Shown here piece by piece: positions 48,209 to 56,058 of a DNA stretch of 64,000 nucleotides. Location of the stretch: assembly GCF_002979475.1 (NCBI RefSeq), contig NZ_PCOY01000001.1, forward strand, positions 248,001 to 312,000, in the 5' to 3' direction. The DNA is from Microbacterium sp. MYb62. GTDB lineage: Bacteria > Actinomycetota > Actinomycetes > Actinomycetales > Microbacteriaceae. How positions within the stretch are numbered: the stretch's first letter is position 1; each line of letters begins with the position of its first letter. Under the pieces are notes generated by a model that was not told the DNA's origin, did not search any database, and saw only the letters and a program-made list of their open reading frames with translations. The position numbers were made by a program, and so were the translations under genes.

Positions 48209-49441
48209 TCAGTCGAGGACCGTGCTGGTGAGCTGCGACAGCGGCTCGGCCAGCGCGTTGATCAGGTCGGTGAACTCGCGCTTGTCGGCCTCTGTCAGCT
48301 CCGCATATCCGACGAAGCCATCGGTCAGCGAGCCGTGCGCGGCCAGAGAGTCCTCGAGCGCGGCATAGCCCGACTCGATCTCCGCGACCAGCGCCTCGCC
48401 GTCGTCGCCCTGCGCGACCGCGAAGTCCTGCACGAGCGAGAAGGCCATCTTCGAGCCCTCGACGTTCGCGGCGAAGTCGTAGAGGTCGGTGCCCGACCAC
48501 CAGTCCTCCTCCCCGGAGATCTTTCCGGTCGCCACTTCGTCGAGCAGCGCGATGGCGCCGTTCGAGATGCCGCCGATGCCCTGGTCGTCCAGCGCGGTGG
48601 TGAAATCGTCGGAGTGCACGTAGTCGTAGAGCTCCTGCACGTCGGCGAGCAGCAGATCGCCGTAGTCGGCGCGCTCCTCGGAGGTCGACGGTGCCCAGTC
48701 CTGCCACGCGGGGGTCTCGCCGTCGGCGTTCAGCGCATCCTGCGCCGGCACCCACAGGTCTTTCTCGATGCGGTGGAATCCTGTCCAGTCCAGCCCCTCA
48801 GCCACGGCGTCGACCTCGCGGTAGTCGATGCGCGGGTCGAGGTCGCCCAGTGTCTCGGCGACGGGCTCGATGCGCTCGTAGAATGCGCGGGTCTGCGGGA
48901 AGAGCGTGCGCGCGGTCTCGTCGTCACCGGACTCGTAGGCGGCGACGAAGTCCTCCACGGCCGGGACGAGCTGGCCGACCTGGTCCTTCACGAAAGCACC
49001 GTAGAGATCGACGGCCTGCTGCTTCTGCTCGGCATCGGGACCGTCGACGGCCACGCGGTCTCCCGTGACGGTGAACGCCGTCTTGCCGACGCCGTCGCCG
49101 ATCATGCCCGGCTTGCAGAGCGTGAAGTAGTCGCCCGGCTGTGCGACCACGGTGAGCGTGCGCGATGCGGCCGGCGCGATGTTCTCCACCTCGCCGACGA
49201 TCCGCAGCCCGTCCTCGGCGAGCAGGTAGAACTCCGAGACCTGGTCCGTGTCGTTCGTGACATTGAAGGTCAGTGTCCCGCTCTTCGCGGTCGCCGCGGA
49301 GACGGCGCAGTCGCCGGCGGTGGACGAGACGTCGAACGCCGCGGTGGTCTCCGCATCGCTCTTCGCGACGCAGCCGCTCAGGACGAGGGCTGCGACGCCC
49401 GTGGCGGCGAGCACCCCCAGGAACCGGTGCGTGGTGGTCAT
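48209..49441 (-). CDS. efeO: Iron uptake lipoprotein EfeO
   Basis: Extracytoplasmic iron-binding component of the EfeUOB system. The 410 residues start with a lipoprotein signal and lipobox (LVLSGCVAK), then a cupredoxin-like domain (GTLTFNVTNDTDQVSEFYLLAEDG ... QPGDYFTLC, described for its separate parts) and an M75 imelysin-like domain with a HxxE motif in GFHRIEKDLWVP. The ATG overlaps the efeU stop (ATGA). The name rests on the operon and domain order. Confidence 0.93.
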   Translation of the reverse strand: MTTTHRFLGVLAATGVAALVLSGCVAKSDAETTAAFDVSSTAGDCAVSAATAKSGTLTFNVTNDTDQVSEFYLLAEDGLRIVGEVENIAPAASRTLTVVAQPGDYFTLCKPGMIGDGVGKTAFTVTGDRVAVDGPDAEQKQQAVDLYGAFVKDQVGQLVPAVEDFVAAYESGDDETARTLFPQTRAFYERIEPVAETLGDLDPRIDYREVDAVAEGLDWTGFHRIEKDLWVPAQDALNADGETPAWQDWAPSTSEERADYGDLLLADVQELYDYVHSDDFTTALDDQGIGGISNGAIALLDEVATGKISGEEDWWSGTDLYDFAANVEGSKMAFSLVQDFAVAQGDDGEALVAEIESGYAALEDSLAAHGSLTDGFVGYAELTEADKREFTDLINALAEPLSQLTSTVLD

Positions 49442-50382
49442 GCTGCTCCTTGTGGTGAGAGGGAGGGAGATTCTGACGAGGGTTCCGCCGGCGCCTGCGG
49501 CTTCGACGGGCGCCTCGAGCGGAGTCCGCGGATGTAGAGCCATCCGACGAGCGAGATGTAGAGAGCCCAGGCGACCACCTGCAGCCAGGTCATCGCGGGC
49601 ATGAAGCCGACCGTCGCCTGCAGGATGGAGGCGAGCGCTCCGCCGGGAGCGATCGTCGCCGAGACGTCGAACGCCCAGCCGAACGGGAAGGCGGCCCAGC
49701 CGACGGCCACGCCACCTGTCACGGCGTCGATCGGCGCCAGAGCGGTGAACGGGCCGGGAAGCACACCCGCTTCCTGCAGATCCATCAGCGCGTAGGCGAG
49801 GACGCCGGCGGCGACGATCACGAGGAACCCGCCCGTCCAGGCGAAGAAGCGACGCAGATCGAGCCGCACCGCACCGCGCGAGATCAGCCAGCCGATGATC
49901 ACCGCCGCGATGAGACCGAGCAGTGCGCCCAGCAGGGCGGACGGCGCGTCGCCGAAGGACTGCACCATCGACCACAGCAGCAGCGTCGTCTCGATGCCCT
50001 CACGGGCGACCGACACGAAGCCGATGGCGATGAGCGCCCACAGCCCGCCCGCGGTGAGGGCGCGGTCGATGCCGCCCTCGAGCGTCGCCTTCATGGTGCG
50101 CCCGGCGCGCTGCATCCAGAAGATCATCCAGGTGACCATGGCGACGGCGAGCAGCGACAGCCCGCCGCCGATCAGCTCCTGCGCCTGGAATGTCAGCTCA
50201 TACGCCCCGAACGTGAGGACCGCGCCGATGCCGAGCGCCAGGGCGATCGCGAGACCGACTCCCGCCCACATCTTCGGGAGTGCGTCCTGCCGACCGAGGC
50301 GGCGGAGGTACGCGACGAGGATGCCGACGACGAGTGCGGCTTCGAGACCCTCACGGAGCCCGATGAGAAAAGTGGCGAGCAC
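49438..50382 (-). CDS. efeU: Iron permease EfeU (FTR1 family)
   Basis: High-affinity iron permease in the membrane. The 314 residues form seven hydrophobic segments with the paired iron-binding motifs REGLE (near residue 10) and REGIE (in FVSVAREGIETTLLL), as in the FTR1 family. The GTG at 50382 (LATFLIGLREGLEAALVVG) is preferred over a TTG four codons upstream, because the family starts there. efeO follows with a four-base overlap. A DtxR/IdeR-like box precedes it. Confidence 0.93.
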   Translation of the reverse strand: MLATFLIGLREGLEAALVVGILVAYLRRLGRQDALPKMWAGVGLAIALALGIGAVLTFGAYELTFQAQELIGGGLSLLAVAMVTWMIFWMQRAGRTMKATLEGGIDRALTAGGLWALIAIGFVSVAREGIETTLLLWSMVQSFGDAPSALLGALLGLIAAVIIGWLISRGAVRLDLRRFFAWTGGFLVIVAAGVLAYALMDLQEAGVLPGPFTALAPIDAVTGGVAVGWAAFPFGWAFDVSATIAPGGALASILQATVGFMPAMTWLQVVAWALYISLVGWLYIRGLRSRRPSKPQAPAEPSSESPSLSPQGAA

Positions 50383-50411
50383 GGAAGAACACAATCTCTG
50401 GCGTTGACTGA

Positions 50412-50429
50412 GGTAAGGCAGCCCTTACC
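50412..50429. promoter_or_regulatory. DtxR/IdeR-like iron box upstream of efeUOB
   Basis: GGTAAGG-CAGC-CCTTACC, a perfect 7-bp inverted repeat within TGAGGTAAGGCAGCCCTTAC. It resembles the DtxR/IdeR consensus (AGGTTAGGCTAACCT type). On the minus strand it lies just downstream of a TAGAGT -10 candidate (50438-50443) and about 30 bases before the efeU start, so an iron-loaded repressor would block the operon. Confidence 0.72.
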
Positions 50430-50536
50430 GAAGGTTGACTCTAGCACCGCGTTCAACGCGCGCCGAACACCCGGACCGGAAGTAATGGAGCGCAACACAG
50501 GATCCCGCCTCGGGCGGTGGGACGTAGCCTCGGTCC

Positions 50537-51541
50537 ATGGCTGAACTCTCGCTCCCCATCCTGGACCTGTCCCAGCTCGACGAAGGACCCGAGGCCGCGG
50601 CACGATTCCGCGATGAACTCCGGGCGGCGACGCACGACGTCGGCTTCTTCTACCTCACCGGCACCGGGATCTCCCCCGCGCTCGAAGCCCGGCTCCACCG
50701 CGCAGCCCTGGACTTCTTCGCACTCCCGGAGGCGGACAAGCTCGCGATCGAGAACGTCAACAGCCCGCACTTCCGCGGGTACACCCGCGTCGGAGGCGAG
50801 CGGACGCAGGGGAAGGTCGACTGGCGCGAGCAGATCGACATCGGCCCCGAACGCGAGCCCGTCAGCGACGGCCCCGCCTTCAACCGGCTCATCGGACCGA
50901 ACCTGTGGCCCGCGGCGCAGCCGGAGCTCCAGGAGGTCGTCGCCGAATGGCACGAGACCCTGTCGGAGGTCGCCCGCAGACTGCTGCGGGAATGGGCACA
51001 GACCCTCGGCGCCGACGAGTCCTACTTCGACGAGCACTTCGGAGAGCCATCCACCCTCATCAAGATCGTCCGATACCCCGGGACGCACGAGCCGGAGCCG
51101 CAGCAGGGTGTCGGCGCGCACAAGGACTCGGGCGTGCTCACCCTGTTGTGGGTGGAGCCGGGCAAAGGCGGCCTGCAGGTCGAGCGCGACGGCGCGTGGG
51201 TCGACGCTCCCCCGGTATCCGGGGCCTTCGTCGTGAACATCGGCGAGCTGCTGGAGTACGCGACGGGCGGGTATCTGAAGGCGACGAACCACCGCGTCGT
51301 GTCTCCGCAGGCGCCGCACGAGCGGATCTCCATCCCGTTCTTCTTCAACCCGGCGCTCGACAAGCGCCTCCCGCTGATCGACCTGCCCGAGGAATTGGCC
51401 GCCGAGGCGAACGGGGTGACGGAGGACCCAGGCAACCCCATCCACGCGCTCTATGGGGAGAACGCGCTCAAGTCACGCCTGCGCGCACACCCGGACGTCG
51501 CGGCGATCCACCACGCCGATCTCGTGGGCGCCGCCGTCTGA
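50537..51541 (+). CDS. 2-oxoglutarate/Fe(II) oxygenase, isopenicillin N synthase family
   Basis: A 334-residue non-haem iron oxygenase. The iron ligands are His195 and Asp197 (AHKDSG) and His252 (NHRVVSP), and the 2-oxoglutarate/substrate-anchoring RxS motif is in HERISIPFFF. The N-terminus (LSLPILDLSQL) is the DIOX_N domain. Similar actinobacterial proteins are widespread but of unknown substrate. TAGCCT is 6 bases before the ATG (leaderless). It converges with a small winged-helix gene. Confidence 0.9.
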   Translation: MAELSLPILDLSQLDEGPEAAARFRDELRAATHDVGFFYLTGTGISPALEARLHRAALDFFALPEADKLAIENVNSPHFRGYTRVGGERTQGKVDWREQIDIGPEREPVSDGPAFNRLIGPNLWPAAQPELQEVVAEWHETLSEVARRLLREWAQTLGADESYFDEHFGEPSTLIKIVRYPGTHEPEPQQGVGAHKDSGVLTLLWVEPGKGGLQVERDGAWVDAPPVSGAFVVNIGELLEYATGGYLKATNHRVVSPQAPHERISIPFFFNPALDKRLPLIDLPEELAAEANGVTEDPGNPIHALYGENALKSRLRAHPDVAAIHHADLVGAAV

Positions 51542-51549
51542 GGCGTCGC

Positions 51550-51873
51550 TCACCGCGACGGCGGTGCGTCTGAGGCGATCTCCCGGAGGGCTGCGAGGTG
51601 GTCGTCGAAGGCGACCCGACCGCGGGGCGTCGCCGAGATCCAGGTGCCGGGGACCTCACCGAACGACACTCGGCGCGCGAAGACGTATCCCACCCTCTGG
51701 AGCTGGCCGATCGCACCGCTGAGGGAGCGACCCTCGCAGTCCAGAACCCTTCGGAGGGTTCTGAACTCGAGGTCGGCGCCGTTCTGCAGCGCCGCCATGA
51801 GGGAGAACGGCAACGACGCGGCGAAGGTGTCGTCGAGACGCACCCGCCCCGTGCGCTCTGCGGCGCTACGCAT
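51550..51873 (-). CDS. Winged-helix transcriptional regulator (small)
   Basis: A 107-residue predicted DNA-binding protein: LDDTFAASLPFSLMAALQNGADLEFRTLRRVLDCEGRSLSGAIGQLQRVGYV includes the helix-turn-helix, and VSFGEVPGTWISATPRGRVAFDDHL is the wing and following helix, resembling a MarR/PadR-type domain. A GTG three codons upstream is an alternative start. It overlaps the end of the upstream membrane-protein gene by 8 bases and is probably cotranscribed with it. Confidence 0.75.
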   Translation of the reverse strand: MRSAAERTGRVRLDDTFAASLPFSLMAALQNGADLEFRTLRRVLDCEGRSLSGAIGQLQRVGYVFARRVSFGEVPGTWISATPRGRVAFDDHLAALREIASDAPPSR

Positions 51874-52741
51874 CGAGATCACGCCCGGACACGGCAGAGA
51901 CCAGCACGAACATCACGATCATCCCGAGCCCGGCGAGCAGGTACGAGGCCGGCGCGAGGACCACGCCGTCCAGAGCGGGGACCCGCAGCACGAGGAGGAC
52001 ACCCACCGAGATCGTGAGTGCCAGGATGTGCGGCCAGCGCCACGACGCCCCGATCAGCGGAAGCCCGATGACGGTGCCGGACGCCGCGAACCAGGCGATC
52101 AGCGCCAGCAGGCCGAGAAAGAGCAGGACGCTGCGGAGGACCTCGTCTGGCACGGCGCTCAGCGCGCACACCGACCCCAAGACGACACCGACCAGCATCG
52201 TCCCTCCGCGCACACCGGGAGTGAGGGCGGCTCGCACGGGCGGCAGCGGCCGTGGCCCCCGGGAGGCCCGGACGAGACGGACGACCCCGTACCCGCCGAA
52301 TCCGCCCAACACGAGAGCGATGGGAAGGAGCATCCACCGCGGCGAGATGCTCTCGTAGAGGACGATCAGGGTGAAGACCGCGAGCGCCGTGACGAGCACG
52401 GCCGCACCTCCGAAGGTGACCAGTCGACGCCAGGCCGGGGTTCGCGGGCCTCTGTCCCCTCGCGCCGAGATCCCGGTCGAGATCTGCGCCCAGAGCAGGA
52501 TGGGAATCAGCAGTGCCTGGAATTCAACGGAGGGAACGGGTTGCCGGAAGCCCAGTGTGACGACGGCGAGATACCCGGCGATGATCCCGGCGTTCACGAT
52601 CGCCAGCCACGCCCCCGCCCGTCGATCGACCACGCGTTCGCGTCGCTCGACGATCGCCTCCGCCTGTTTGAGATACTGGCGCGCCATGTCCGCATCCGGC
52701 GGCGTCAACCGGGCCTGACCCGCGAGGGGTTCGTGTTCCAT
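51866..52741 (-). CDS. Hypothetical multi-pass membrane protein
   Basis: A 291-residue protein with an N-terminal cytosolic helix (DMARQYLKQAEAIVERRERVVDRRA) and about eight hydrophobic segments (for example LAIVNAGIIAGYLAVVTLG and MLVGVVLGSVCALSAV). I do not recognise the family. It is coupled to a small winged-helix gene, which suggests the regulator may control the pair. The ATG at 52741 is chosen over an upstream GTG because a GGAGG lies before it. Confidence 0.72.
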   Translation of the reverse strand: MEHEPLAGQARLTPPDADMARQYLKQAEAIVERRERVVDRRAGAWLAIVNAGIIAGYLAVVTLGFRQPVPSVEFQALLIPILLWAQISTGISARGDRGPRTPAWRRLVTFGGAAVLVTALAVFTLIVLYESISPRWMLLPIALVLGGFGGYGVVRLVRASRGPRPLPPVRAALTPGVRGGTMLVGVVLGSVCALSAVPDEVLRSVLLFLGLLALIAWFAASGTVIGLPLIGASWRWPHILALTISVGVLLVLRVPALDGVVLAPASYLLAGLGMIVMFVLVSAVSGRDLDA

Positions 52742-52858
52742 CGCCTTGTGCCTCCGCACGTCTCAGGAAAGCACCGCGTCGCACGCCCCCCGGTCCGTTA
52801 TAGGCGACCGTCCTCGAAGAAGCAAGGAGAGACGGCGGCGCGTCCGTGGGGGAACGAC

Positions 52859-52889
52859 GAAGGCCGCCCCACACCGTGGGACGGCCTTC
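52859..52889 (-). terminator. rpsO terminator
   Basis: A stem of AAGGCCG-CCCAC and GTGGG-CGGCCTT with a short loop lies about 40 bases after the rpsO stop on the minus strand. It could also serve the other strand. Confidence 0.65.
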
Positions 52890-52930
52890 TCAAGAATGTT
52901 CTGCGCGATTGAACGCAGGGTCGCGGTGCC

Positions 52931-53200
52931 TTAGCGGCGGAGTCCGAGACGCTCGATCAGCGAGCGGTAGCGCGCGATGTCGATGTCCTGGAGGTAGCCG
53001 AGCAGACGACGGCGCTGACCCACGAGCAGGAACAGCCCACGACGCGAGTGGTGGTCGTGCTTGTGCTCCTTGAGGTGCTCGGTGAGGTCCTTGATGCGCT
53101 GCGTCAGCATTGCGACCTGCACCTCGGGGGATCCGGTGTCACCGGGGTGCGTCGCGTACTCTTCGATGATCGCCTTCTTGACGTCTGCTTCCAGTGCCAT
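52931..53200 (-). CDS. rpsO: 30S ribosomal protein S15
   Basis: Binds the central domain of 16S rRNA early in 30S assembly. The 89 residues have the family pattern: [20 protein letters not shown], then [20 protein letters not shown] and [11 protein letters not shown]. The length is standard. It is separated from pnp, its common downstream partner, by about 20 kb. Confidence 0.98.
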   Translation of the reverse strand: MALEADVKKAIIEEYATHPGDTGSPEVQVAMLTQRIKDLTEHLKEHKHDHHSRRGLFLLVGQRRRLLGYLQDIDIARYRSLIERLGLRR

Positions 53201-53366
53201 AGATTCGATCCCCTCTCTGCTTGTTGCGCGGCGCCCGACGCCTGATACGTGGGCTCTCTTTATCCGCGGCCGATCAAACGGCAACCTGACGAGTCTACCA
53301 GCCCGCGACTCCCCCGAGGGACACCGGCGGAGAGCACGGTCCGCACGGGGCAACTAGTCTCGAAGG

Positions 53367-53390
53367 GTGCAGAAGAAGTTCGACGAGTGA
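53367..53390 (+). CDS. Putative 7-codon leaderless leader peptide
   Basis: GTG CAG AAG AAG TTC GAC GAG TGA (VQKKFDE) starts exactly 6 bases after TAGTCT, the same spacing as the leaderless genes in this window. Its TGA overlaps the GTG start of the MFS gene (GTGA at 53387-53390). This suggests ribosomes loading on the leaderless mini-ORF reach the MFS start by termination-reinitiation. It has no Cys, Trp or His run that would suggest amino-acid attenuation. Confidence 0.5.
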   Translation: MQKKFDE

Positions 53391-54679
53391 GTGCCCGACG
53401 CGGTCATCTGATCGATCTGAGCCCGCTGAAGACCAGCCCGGCCTTCGCCCGGATGTGGATCGGTTCGACACTCGCCGGCATCGGCGGCCAGCTCACCATC
53501 GTGACCGTGATGCTGCACGTCTTCGCTCTGACGCAGAGCACCTTCGCGGTCTCCATGATCGCGGTCGCCGGCCTCGTGCCGATGATCCTCGCCGGGCTGT
53601 ACGGCGGCATGCTCGCCGATGCGTTCGACCGACGCCGGGTGGCCCTGATCGCGGCCACCATCACCTTCGTCTCCACCGCCCTGCTCGCGGCTCTCACCTG
53701 GACCGGCGCGGAGACCATCTGGTGGCTGTACGTCCTGAGCATGATCAACTCGGCCGCCAACTCGGTCGGCATGGCCACGCGCACGGCGATCGTCCCTCGA
53801 CTCATCCCTCGCGAGAAGCTCGCCGCGGCATCCGCGCTGAACGGCGTCGCCTTCGGCCTCACGGTCATGGCGGGCCCTGCGCTGGCGGGGCTGCTGGTCG
53901 CCCTCACCGGCTACGGCTGGACCTACACGATCGACGTCGTGCTGATGCTCTCGATGTTCCTCGGACTGTGGACGCTCCCGGCACTGCGACCCGAGGGAGA
54001 CATCGTCCGCCCCGGCCTCGAGTCGCTCGTCGATGGATGGAGATTCCTCCGCAGGGCCGGAAACATCCGGATGCAGTACATCATCGACATCATCGCGATG
54101 ACGTTCGGACAACCCCTCGTGCTCTTCCCCGCTCTCGGCACCGTGCTCCTGGGCGGCGGTGCGCTCACGACAGGCATCCTCACGGCCGCCGTGGCGGTCG
54201 GGACCTTCGCGTCGAGCCTGTTCTCCGGCCGCGTCGTGCAGTACCGCTGGCACGGCCGCGGCATCGCTCGCGCCGTGGAGGCCTATGGCGCGTCGATCCT
54301 GCTGTTCGGAGTCGTCCTGCTCGTCGGGGCGTTCTCGGCTCCTGCGAGCGAAGCCGTTCCCCATGTCTGGCTGATCGTCGCGGCATGCGTCGCGCTGGCG
54401 CTCTCCGGGGCCTCGGACAACGTCAGCTCCATCTACCGCAACACGATGATGCAGGCCGCGGTGCCCGACGCGATGCGCGGACGGCTCCAGGGGCTGTTCA
54501 TCGTCGTGGTCGCGGGCGGGCCGCGCGTGGGCGCCCTGTACGCCGGCACCCTCGCGACCCTGACGACCCTCTGGTTCCCTCCCCTGCTCGGAGGGATCCT
54601 GGTGATCGGCCTCGTGGCGATGCTCGCCCGCCGCCACCGCGGATTCCGCGACTACGACGCAGAGAACCCCGAGCCCTGA
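53387..54679 (+). CDS. MFS transporter (drug/siderophore exporter-like)
   Basis: A 430-residue major facilitator protein with about 12 transmembrane segments; FARMWIGSTLAGIGGQLTIV and AGLYGGMLADAFDRRRVALIA (loop 2-3 motif) are typical of the EntS/DHA3-like group. Substrate unknown. The GTG at 53387 overlaps the stop of an upstream 7-codon leaderless ORF, which explains why no ribosome site is apparent. It is divergent from rpsO. Confidence 0.88.
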   Translation: MSARRGHLIDLSPLKTSPAFARMWIGSTLAGIGGQLTIVTVMLHVFALTQSTFAVSMIAVAGLVPMILAGLYGGMLADAFDRRRVALIAATITFVSTALLAALTWTGAETIWWLYVLSMINSAANSVGMATRTAIVPRLIPREKLAAASALNGVAFGLTVMAGPALAGLLVALTGYGWTYTIDVVLMLSMFLGLWTLPALRPEGDIVRPGLESLVDGWRFLRRAGNIRMQYIIDIIAMTFGQPLVLFPALGTVLLGGGALTTGILTAAVAVGTFASSLFSGRVVQYRWHGRGIARAVEAYGASILLFGVVLLVGAFSAPASEAVPHVWLIVAACVALALSGASDNVSSIYRNTMMQAAVPDAMRGRLQGLFIVVVAGGPRVGALYAGTLATLTTLWFPPLLGGILVIGLVAMLARRHRGFRDYDAENPEP

Positions 54680-54693
54680 GGGGCCCGGGGTCC
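54667..54693. terminator. Terminator between the convergent MFS and YceI genes
   Basis: Hairpin with arms CCCCG..CCC and GGG..CGGGG overlapping the MFS stop region. No T tract follows, so the call is moderate. Confidence 0.4.
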
Positions 54694-54712
54694 GGATCAC
54701 TGCCTGGCGGGG

Positions 54713-55267
54713 TCAGTCCTGCTGCAGGGCACCCTGCAGGTCGAGGCTGATCGTGATGTCCTTACCGACGAGGACGCCGCCCGTCTCGAGTGCGGCGTTC
54801 CAGGTGAGGCCGAAGTCCTCACGATTGATCACGGTCTTGGCAGAGGCGCCGGCCTTGTAGTTGCCGTAGGGGTCGGTGCCGAAGCCGCCGAAGTCGAGCT
54901 CGAAGCTGACCGGCTTGGTGACGCCGCGGATCGTGAGGTCGCCGTCGACGTACAGGTCGTCACCCTTGACGCGCGCACCGGTGGACACGAACTCCATGGT
55001 CGGGAAGTTCTCGGTGTCGAAGAAGTCGGCGGAGCGCAGGTGCGCGTCGCGGCCCTCGTCGTTGGTGTCGACCGAGGTCACGTCGACGGTCGCCTCGACC
55101 TTGGCGTCGAGCGGGTTCTCGGGGGCGATCAGCGTCGCGTTCTTGACACCGAAGGTGCCACGGACCTTCGAGATCATCATGTGGCGCACGCTGAAGGTGA
55201 CCTCGCTGTGCGAGGGGTCGAGCACCCAGGTGCCGGGACGGTAACCGGGAATTTCGATGCTGGTCAT
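54713..55267 (-). CDS. YceI family protein
   Basis: A 184-residue lipocalin-like protein that binds polyisoprenoid or related lipids in characterised members. The opening GTWVLDPSHSEVTFSVRHMM and the strands TLIAPENPLDAKVEATVDV, RSADFFDTENFPTMEFVST and DLTIRGVTKPVSFELDF are diagnostic. No signal peptide is visible, so it is probably cytoplasmic. AGGAGAAGC precedes the ATG. A palindrome in its leader resembles the operator of the luciferase-like gene. Confidence 0.92.
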   Translation of the reverse strand: MTSIEIPGYRPGTWVLDPSHSEVTFSVRHMMISKVRGTFGVKNATLIAPENPLDAKVEATVDVTSVDTNDEGRDAHLRSADFFDTENFPTMEFVSTGARVKGDDLYVDGDLTIRGVTKPVSFELDFGGFGTDPYGNYKAGASAKTVINREDFGLTWNAALETGGVLVGKDITISLDLQGALQQD

Positions 55268-55344
55268 TGCTTCTCCTCTGGAGACATCGGCCGCAGACGC
55301 GGCGTCGGACAAGGGCCGCCGTGAAGGCGACCCCTGTGACAACT

Positions 55345-55362
55345 TACATTCAGATGCATGTA
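55345..55362. promoter_or_regulatory. Palindromic operator upstream of the YceI gene
   Basis: TACATTCAGATGCATGTA has outer arms TACAT and ATGTA. Its first 15 bases match TACATTCAAATGAAT upstream of the luciferase-like gene at 13 positions. It lies about 80 bases before the YceI start and probably regulates it. Confidence 0.55.
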
Positions 55363-55396
55363 TTCCCGTTGAGGTGAAGTTTTTCCGTGTACAGCA

Positions 55397-55432
55397 CGAG
55401 GCGCCCCTCGTCCGAAGAGGAGGGGCGCCTCG
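55397..55432 (-). terminator. FKBP gene terminator
   Basis: A perfect 13-bp stem, CGAGGCGCCCCTC and its complement, with a 10-base loop, just after the FKBP stop. It lies upstream of the YceI promoter region. Confidence 0.7.
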
Positions 55433-55447
55433 CAGGGTGGGGCGGGG

Positions 55448-55816
55448 TCAGCCGACGGCGACGAGATCGATGATGAAGATCAGCGTCTTGCCGGAGAGGA
55501 AGTGACCTCCGCCGACCGGGCCGTAGGCGAGGTGCGGCGGGATGATCAGCTCGCGGCGTCCGCCGACCTTCATGCCGGGGATGCCGTCCTGCCACCCCTG
55601 GATGAGGCCACGCAGCGGGAACTGGATGGTCTCGCCCCGTCCCCAGGACGAGTCGAACTCCTCGCCGGAGTCGAACTCGACGCCCGCGTAGTGAACGGTG
55701 ACGGTGTCGCCGGGCTTCGCCTCGGCGCCGTCACCCTCGATGATGTCGCGGGTGACGAGCTCCGCGGGAGCGGGAGCGCTGGGGGCATCGAACTCAGGCT
55801 TTGTGCGATCAGTCAT
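55448..55816 (-). CDS. FKBP-type peptidyl-prolyl cis-trans isomerase
   Basis: Accelerates proline isomerisation in protein folding. The 122 residues have VTVHYAGVEFDSGEEFDSSW, FPLRGLIQGWQDGIPGMKVG and RRELIIPPHLAYG, with the hydrophobic FK506 pocket conserved. No signal peptide. GGAGG ends one base before the ATG, a very short spacing, but the start fits homology (MTDRTKPEFDAP). Confidence 0.92.
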   Translation of the reverse strand: MTDRTKPEFDAPSAPAPAELVTRDIIEGDGAEAKPGDTVTVHYAGVEFDSGEEFDSSWGRGETIQFPLRGLIQGWQDGIPGMKVGGRRELIIPPHLAYGPVGGGHFLSGKTLIFIIDLVAVG

Positions 55817-55983
55817 ACCTCCATCAAACCCGAGCCGGGGCGACGGGGTCAACGCGTCAGGGACTGCTCACAGCGAACACTTCGACAAGCGCGGCGCGGG
55901 CACTTCGACCGGCCCGGCCCCGCGGGTCGACAAGAACCTCTTGACACCTCCGGAGGGCCGGGTGCACCCTGATTACAGATCAA

Positions 55984-56034
55984 CTCAGCGCCCGGGAGAC
56001 TCGCAGGCATCGCCGCAGCACCGGGCGCTGAGTC
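55984..56034. repeat. Perfect 13-bp inverted repeat, 25-base loop
   Basis: Arms ACTCAGCGCCCGG (55984-55996) and CCGGGCGCTGAGT (56022-56034) between the FKBP start and the alpha/beta hydrolase stop. It may act as the terminator of the hydrolase gene, although no T tract follows; the rest of this 240-bp gap shows no gene. Confidence 0.6.
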
Positions 56035-56058
56035 TTGCCGCCGCAGGGTTCGGGTCCG

